Assembly (NCBI GenBank): GCA_025361685.1
Contig: JANYKE010000078.1
Span: 1-10,433, forward strand
Direction: 5' to 3'
Source: Eubacteriales bacterium
GTDB lineage: Bacteria; Bacillota; Clostridia; JANYKE01
Length of the DNA stretch: 10,433 nucleotides
The translations under genes were made by a program, and so were the position numbers. Positions 7,846 to 10,433 of this stretch are shown here, piece by piece (position 1 is the stretch's first letter; every line of letters begins with the position of its first letter). The notes beneath the pieces were generated by a model, which did not search any database, was not told the origin of the DNA, and was given only the letters and a program-made list of their open reading frames with translations.

Positions 7846-7850
7846 CCTCC
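7846..7850 (-). promoter_or_regulatory. Ribosome binding site deciding the ECF S-component start
   Basis: GGAGG on the minus strand, 10 bases ahead of the ATG at 7835. It supports this start over the much longer open frame that continues upstream antisense to folD. Confidence 0.7.
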
Positions 7851-7866
7851 ATCAGATTTTTGATAA

Positions 7867-7880
7867 CATACAATTGTATG
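7867..7880. promoter_or_regulatory. Perfect 14-bp palindrome, candidate operator
   Basis: CATACAATTGTATG reads identically on both strands. After one mismatched pair (7866/7881) the flanks TA (7864-7865) and TA (7882-7883) match again. It lies in the 100-base gap between the divergent ECF S-component gene and folD and covers the -10 box of the former. That position and symmetry fit a dimeric repressor site; the regulator is not identifiable. Confidence 0.5.
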
Positions 7881-7901
7881 GTAGCAAAAACCATGTCTCA
7901 A
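7873..7901 (-). promoter_or_regulatory. Promoter of the ECF S-component gene
   Basis: On the minus strand TTGAGA (complement of 7896-7901) and TACAAT (complement of 7873-7878) are separated by 17 bases, each one base from consensus. The start point would be near 7866, leaving a leader of about 30 bases, too short for a riboswitch. I could not find an equally good promoter for folD on the other strand. Confidence 0.6.
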
Positions 7902-7935
7902 GTCAACCGATAATGATAAGGGAGATACAACATTA

Positions 7936-8808
7936 ATGGCAGCAAATGTAATCAAAGGTATTGAAGTTGTGAAAGCGATGAAGCAGGACTGTGCCGCAAG
8001 AGTGCACAAATTAAAAGACGAGGGCAGAACACCTTGCATGGCAATTGTGCGTATAGGCGCAAGGGAAGATGATTTAGCATATGAGAGAACCGCGGTTAAG
8101 CGATGCGAAAGTATGGAAATAGACTGCAAGGTATTTGAATTTCCACAGGATATTTCGAGTGATGAGTTTATGGAATCATTTGCACAGATTAATAATGATA
8201 GTGCAATACACGGAATAATGATATTTCGTCCTTTCCCCAAACAAATTGACGAAAAAAAAGTAGTTGAGGTCATGAAACCTGATAAAGATATTGATGGCAT
8301 GACAGATGAGAATCTTGTTAAAATTTTCAAGGGTGACGAAACCGGGTTCGCACCTTGTACAGCAGAAGCAGTAATCAAAATACTTGATTTTGCCGACATT
8401 GATTTGACAGGCAAAAATGTCGCACTTGTTGGTAGAAGTCTGGTTGTCGGGAAACCTTTACTGATGATGCTGATAAAAAGAAATGCGACAGTAACCATTT
8501 GCCATACGCGCACAAAAAATATTTCTTCGATATGTAAGAATGCAGATATAGTTATTGCTGCTGCCGGTCAAGCTAAAATGGTTACTGCTGAATTTGTTGG
8601 CGATGAAGCTATTGTAATTGATGTTGGTATTAATGTTGATGAGATGGGTCAATTGTATGGTGATGTAGATTTTGAAAATGTGTCGGCAATTGCCGATATC
8701 ATTACACCGGTTCCCGGTGGCGTAGGAACAGTTACAACTGCTTTGCTTGCAGAGCATGTAATAAGAGCTTGTGAGTATAGCATTAAGCAACGAGGAGGAT
8801 CGTTATGA
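7936..8808 (+). CDS. folD: FolD-type methylene-THF dehydrogenase/cyclohydrolase, divergent active site
   Basis: FolD interconverts 5,10-methylene-, 5,10-methenyl- and 10-formyl-tetrahydrofolate in the cytoplasm. The 290-residue product has the full fold: catalytic N-domain (about 1-140), DIDGMTDENL with the conserved Asp, nucleotide-binding GRSLVVGKPLLMMLIKRNATVTICHTRT, the VIDVGIN strand and ITPVPGGVG near the C-terminus. Two active-site positions differ from classical bifunctional enzymes. In the Y-x-x-x-K motif Tyr49 is kept but the catalytic Lys position is Ala53 (YERTAVK, with a Lys at 55). The VQLPLP element is IFRPFP (96-101), so the Gln position is Phe97. PGGVGPMT is PGGVGTVT. I recall the same pattern in many Clostridiales FolD proteins, so it is probably a subfamily and not damage. 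Cyclohydrolase activity is therefore uncertain. AAGGGAGA precedes the ATG by about 10 bases. The stop overlaps the next start as ATGA. Confidence 0.92.
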   Translation: MAANVIKGIEVVKAMKQDCAARVHKLKDEGRTPCMAIVRIGAREDDLAYERTAVKRCESMEIDCKVFEFPQDISSDEFMESFAQINNDSAIHGIMIFRPFPKQIDEKKVVEVMKPDKDIDGMTDENLVKIFKGDETGFAPCTAEAVIKILDFADIDLTGKNVALVGRSLVVGKPLLMMLIKRNATVTICHTRTKNISSICKNADIVIAAAGQAKMVTAEFVGDEAIVIDVGINVDEMGQLYGDVDFENVSAIADIITPVPGGVGTVTTALLAEHVIRACEYSIKQRGGSL

Positions 8809-9701
8809 GCAGAAAAGATAAGGCGATTAAGGAGAAAAAATGGTATGGACGCGTCGCAGTATGGGGCATTGTGGCTTTGGTAATAGTCATCGGAGTTGCG
8901 GGATATTTTTTTTACAATTATATTATGAAAAACCAAACATATGATGCTTCAGTTTACACACCGATTCCTGTTGCTGAGTCATCAATTGTTCCTTCGTCGC
9001 GTGACAACATAATAAATTTGTATAAAGCCAACAAGGCGGATTTTGACAAAGCATTTGCATTTATGGTTAATTCAACTACGGCTTACCAGATTAGCAATGC
9101 AGCAGGAACATCGAGCGGGCAGTTTATTTTAAAGGTTGAGCCTGATATCAAGGATCAAGAAATGAAGGCTGTTTTCACAAGACTTTTAAATCAAATGAAG
9201 GGCGGATATTTTTTCAGCGATTTTACAAAAGACCCAAATGTTGATATGATGGCATGGCTGTTTTTCGATGGCAAAGAAAATTCGTTTATGCGCGGGCTGG
9301 TCAGCTTTAAAGATGTAGCGAGTGGTAAGGCACTTGCTACTTCAAGGGGTAACAGTATGTGGGAACTGCAGGATATGGGAGATAATGTTTTCTTCTATTA
9401 CAACCACTATGATATTATTAATCATCAAGATAATTTTAAGAATACTGCATATAATGCTCTTAGCACCGAACAAAAAAATTCGCTTGCATATGATAAAAGT
9501 ATGGCAAAGATTGAAATTGTGGATTATTCGGCAAACTCCAATCCTGATTCCAATGGCAAAGCTATTTGCGTTACATACAAAACAAAACAGACAGGAAGTG
9601 CTTATGATATAAAAGTTTACATTGACGGAATAAGCAGGAAAGTTATCAAGGTCGGAACATTTGGCGAAGAATTGGCGGGGCTGCAATCATCCCTTGGATA
9701 A
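8805..9701 (+). CDS. Membrane-anchored protein of unknown function
   Basis: I do not recognise this family. The 298-residue product has a Lys-rich cytoplasmic tail (1-16), a single membrane segment at about 17-37 and an extracytoplasmic domain of about 255 residues. After a Ser/Pro-rich linker (about 45-65) come a helical stretch (NLYKANKADFDKAFAFM), then alternating beta and polar segments with many aromatic residues (GGYFFSDFTKDP, NVFFYYNHYDIINHQ) and an Ala/Lys-rich helix. The last 70 residues (KIEIVDYSAN..., KAICVTYKTK, YDIKVYIDGISRKVIKVG) look like a small antiparallel beta sheet. There is no Cys, so no lipobox and no disulphides apart from one Cys in that C-terminal sheet (AICV). GAGGAGG at 8792-8798, 6 bases ahead, gives a strong start. 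The ATGA overlap with folD implies translational coupling. The next gene starts 4 bases after its stop. Confidence 0.8.
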   Translation: MSRKDKAIKEKKWYGRVAVWGIVALVIVIGVAGYFFYNYIMKNQTYDASVYTPIPVAESSIVPSSRDNIINLYKANKADFDKAFAFMVNSTTAYQISNAAGTSSGQFILKVEPDIKDQEMKAVFTRLLNQMKGGYFFSDFTKDPNVDMMAWLFFDGKENSFMRGLVSFKDVASGKALATSRGNSMWELQDMGDNVFFYYNHYDIINHQDNFKNTAYNALSTEQKNSLAYDKSMAKIEIVDYSANSNPDSNGKAICVTYKTKQTGSAYDIKVYIDGISRKVIKVGTFGEELAGLQSSLG

Positions 9702-9705
9702 TTGA

Positions 9706-10433
9706 ATGAATAATTTAAAAGTTGTTTATGAAGATAATCACATAATTGTAATTGATAAACCTTGTGGCATACCGGTTCAATCCGACAGCAGCAAGGATTT
9801 GTCGTTGCAGGAAATTGTTAAAAAATATATTAAGGAAAAATATGGCAAGCCGGGGAATGTCTATCTCGGAATTGTTCACAGACTTGACAGACCTGTTGGC
9901 GGATTAATATTATTTGCCAGAACTTCGAAGGCTGCAGCACGTTTGTCTGAACAGATAAGAACTAATAAAATGGTGAAAAAATATTATGCAGTTGTTAAGG
10001 GTGAACTTCAAAATGAAGCAACGCTTACTGATTATTTATTAAAGGATGAGAAAAGTAATATCTCCAAAGTTGTAAATGAAAATGAGGCGAAACTCAATAA
10101 ATCTGCAAAGTACGCAATACTCGACTATAAGGTTGTTGATAGATTTGTTAATAACAATTCGGGTGAAGCGGTTATATTTAATCTGGTTGACATCAACCTG
10201 CATACCGGCAGATCACATCAGATACGAGTTCAATTTTCATCCCGCGGCAATCCGATATACGGAGATGTGAAGTACGGAAATGAGTCAAGAGAATGGCGCG
10301 GAGATATTGCACTTAGATCATATGTGATTCAGTTTGAACATCCGACAACAAAAGAAATTATTATTATGGAATCAGAATTGCCTGATAAATTTCCATGGAA
10401 TTGCTTTGATGATAATTTGAAAAACATGTCGAA
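9706..10433 (+). CDS. RluA-family RNA pseudouridine synthase, 3' partial
   Basis: Converts specific uridines to pseudouridine in rRNA or tRNA; the target site cannot be assigned from sequence. The frame is open from the ATG at 9706 to the window end (242 codons visible). It opens directly with the catalytic domain, MNNLKVVYEDNHIIVIDKPCGIPVQ, so the N-terminal S4 domain found in RluC/RluD-type proteins is absent. The catalytic motif is GIVHRLDRPVGGLILFART with Asp61 as the expected nucleophile, and LHTGRSHQIRVQF plus GNPIYGDVKYG form the later conserved block. The usual HRLDxxTSG reads HRLDRPVGG, a variant I have seen in a common subgroup of short family members. An in-frame TGA lies directly before the ATG, fixing the start. 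The ribosome binding site is weak (TTGGAT around 9694-9699), so translation probably depends on coupling to the preceding gene. Confidence 0.93.
   Translation, partial: MNNLKVVYEDNHIIVIDKPCGIPVQSDSSKDLSLQEIVKKYIKEKYGKPGNVYLGIVHRLDRPVGGLILFARTSKAAARLSEQIRTNKMVKKYYAVVKGELQNEATLTDYLLKDEKSNISKVVNENEAKLNKSAKYAILDYKVVDRFVNNNSGEAVIFNLVDINLHTGRSHQIRVQFSSRGNPIYGDVKYGNESREWRGDIALRSYVIQFEHPTTKEIIIMESELPDKFPWNCFDDNLKNMS

Noticed and set aside
7836..7935. Riboswitch (for example a folate or THF type) upstream of the transporter or folD.
   Set aside because: The gap is only 100 bases and divergent, the predicted transporter leader is about 30 bases, and I see no conserved aptamer pattern.
7836..8513. Minus-strand open frame extending the ECF S-component gene upstream through folD to 404 residues.
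   Set aside because: The extension is antisense to a well-conserved folD, has no family similarity that I can see, and the start at 7835 has its own ribosome binding site and promoter.

Overview
The window looks like chromosomal core sequence from a low-to-moderate GC Firmicute, most likely of the class Clostridia. Three things point there: strong AGGAG-type ribosome binding sites, the pth-mfd-(foldase)-rqcP neighbourhood that resembles the Bacillus/Clostridium pth-mfd-yabO region, and a FolD of the divergent type that I associate with Clostridiales. I see no phage, insertion sequence, CRISPR, tRNA or rRNA. No stretch longer than about 130 bases lacks a gene. Both ends cut genes: pth lacks its N-terminus and the RluA-type synthase lacks its 3' end.

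Layout. (1) Bases 1-3817 (+): peptidyl-tRNA hydrolase (pth, 5' partial), overlapped by 17 bases by the transcription-repair coupling factor mfd. (2) 3824-4975 (-): a membrane-anchored PrsA/SurA-like foldase, convergent with mfd with 6 bases between the stops. Its likely rho-independent terminator lies inside the last codons of mfd. (3) 4976-5103: a divergent promoter region. (4) 5104-7296 (+): a membrane-anchored WG-repeat protein with a DUF4163/DUF3298-like C-terminus, followed by the small S4 RNA-binding protein RqcP (YabO). (5) 7299-7835 (-): an ECF transporter S component, convergent with rqcP with 2 bases between the stops. (6) 7836-7935: a divergent intergenic region with a promoter whose -10 box lies in a perfect 14-base palindrome. 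(7) 7936-10433 (+): a tightly packed run of folD (divergent active site), an anchored protein I do not recognise, and an RluA-family pseudouridine synthase.

How the genes relate. Pth, RqcP and the pseudouridine synthase belong to translation and its quality control. Mfd couples stalled RNA polymerase to DNA repair. FolD is one-carbon metabolism. The foldase, the WG-repeat protein and the unrecognised protein each have one N-terminal membrane anchor and a large domain predicted outside the cytoplasm, so the region mixes housekeeping genes with poorly characterised surface proteins. I did not find a clearly new multi-gene system. The most useful leads are the FolD active-site substitutions, the palindrome over the ECF S-component promoter, the coding-sequence-embedded terminator, and the unrecognised anchored protein coupled to folD.
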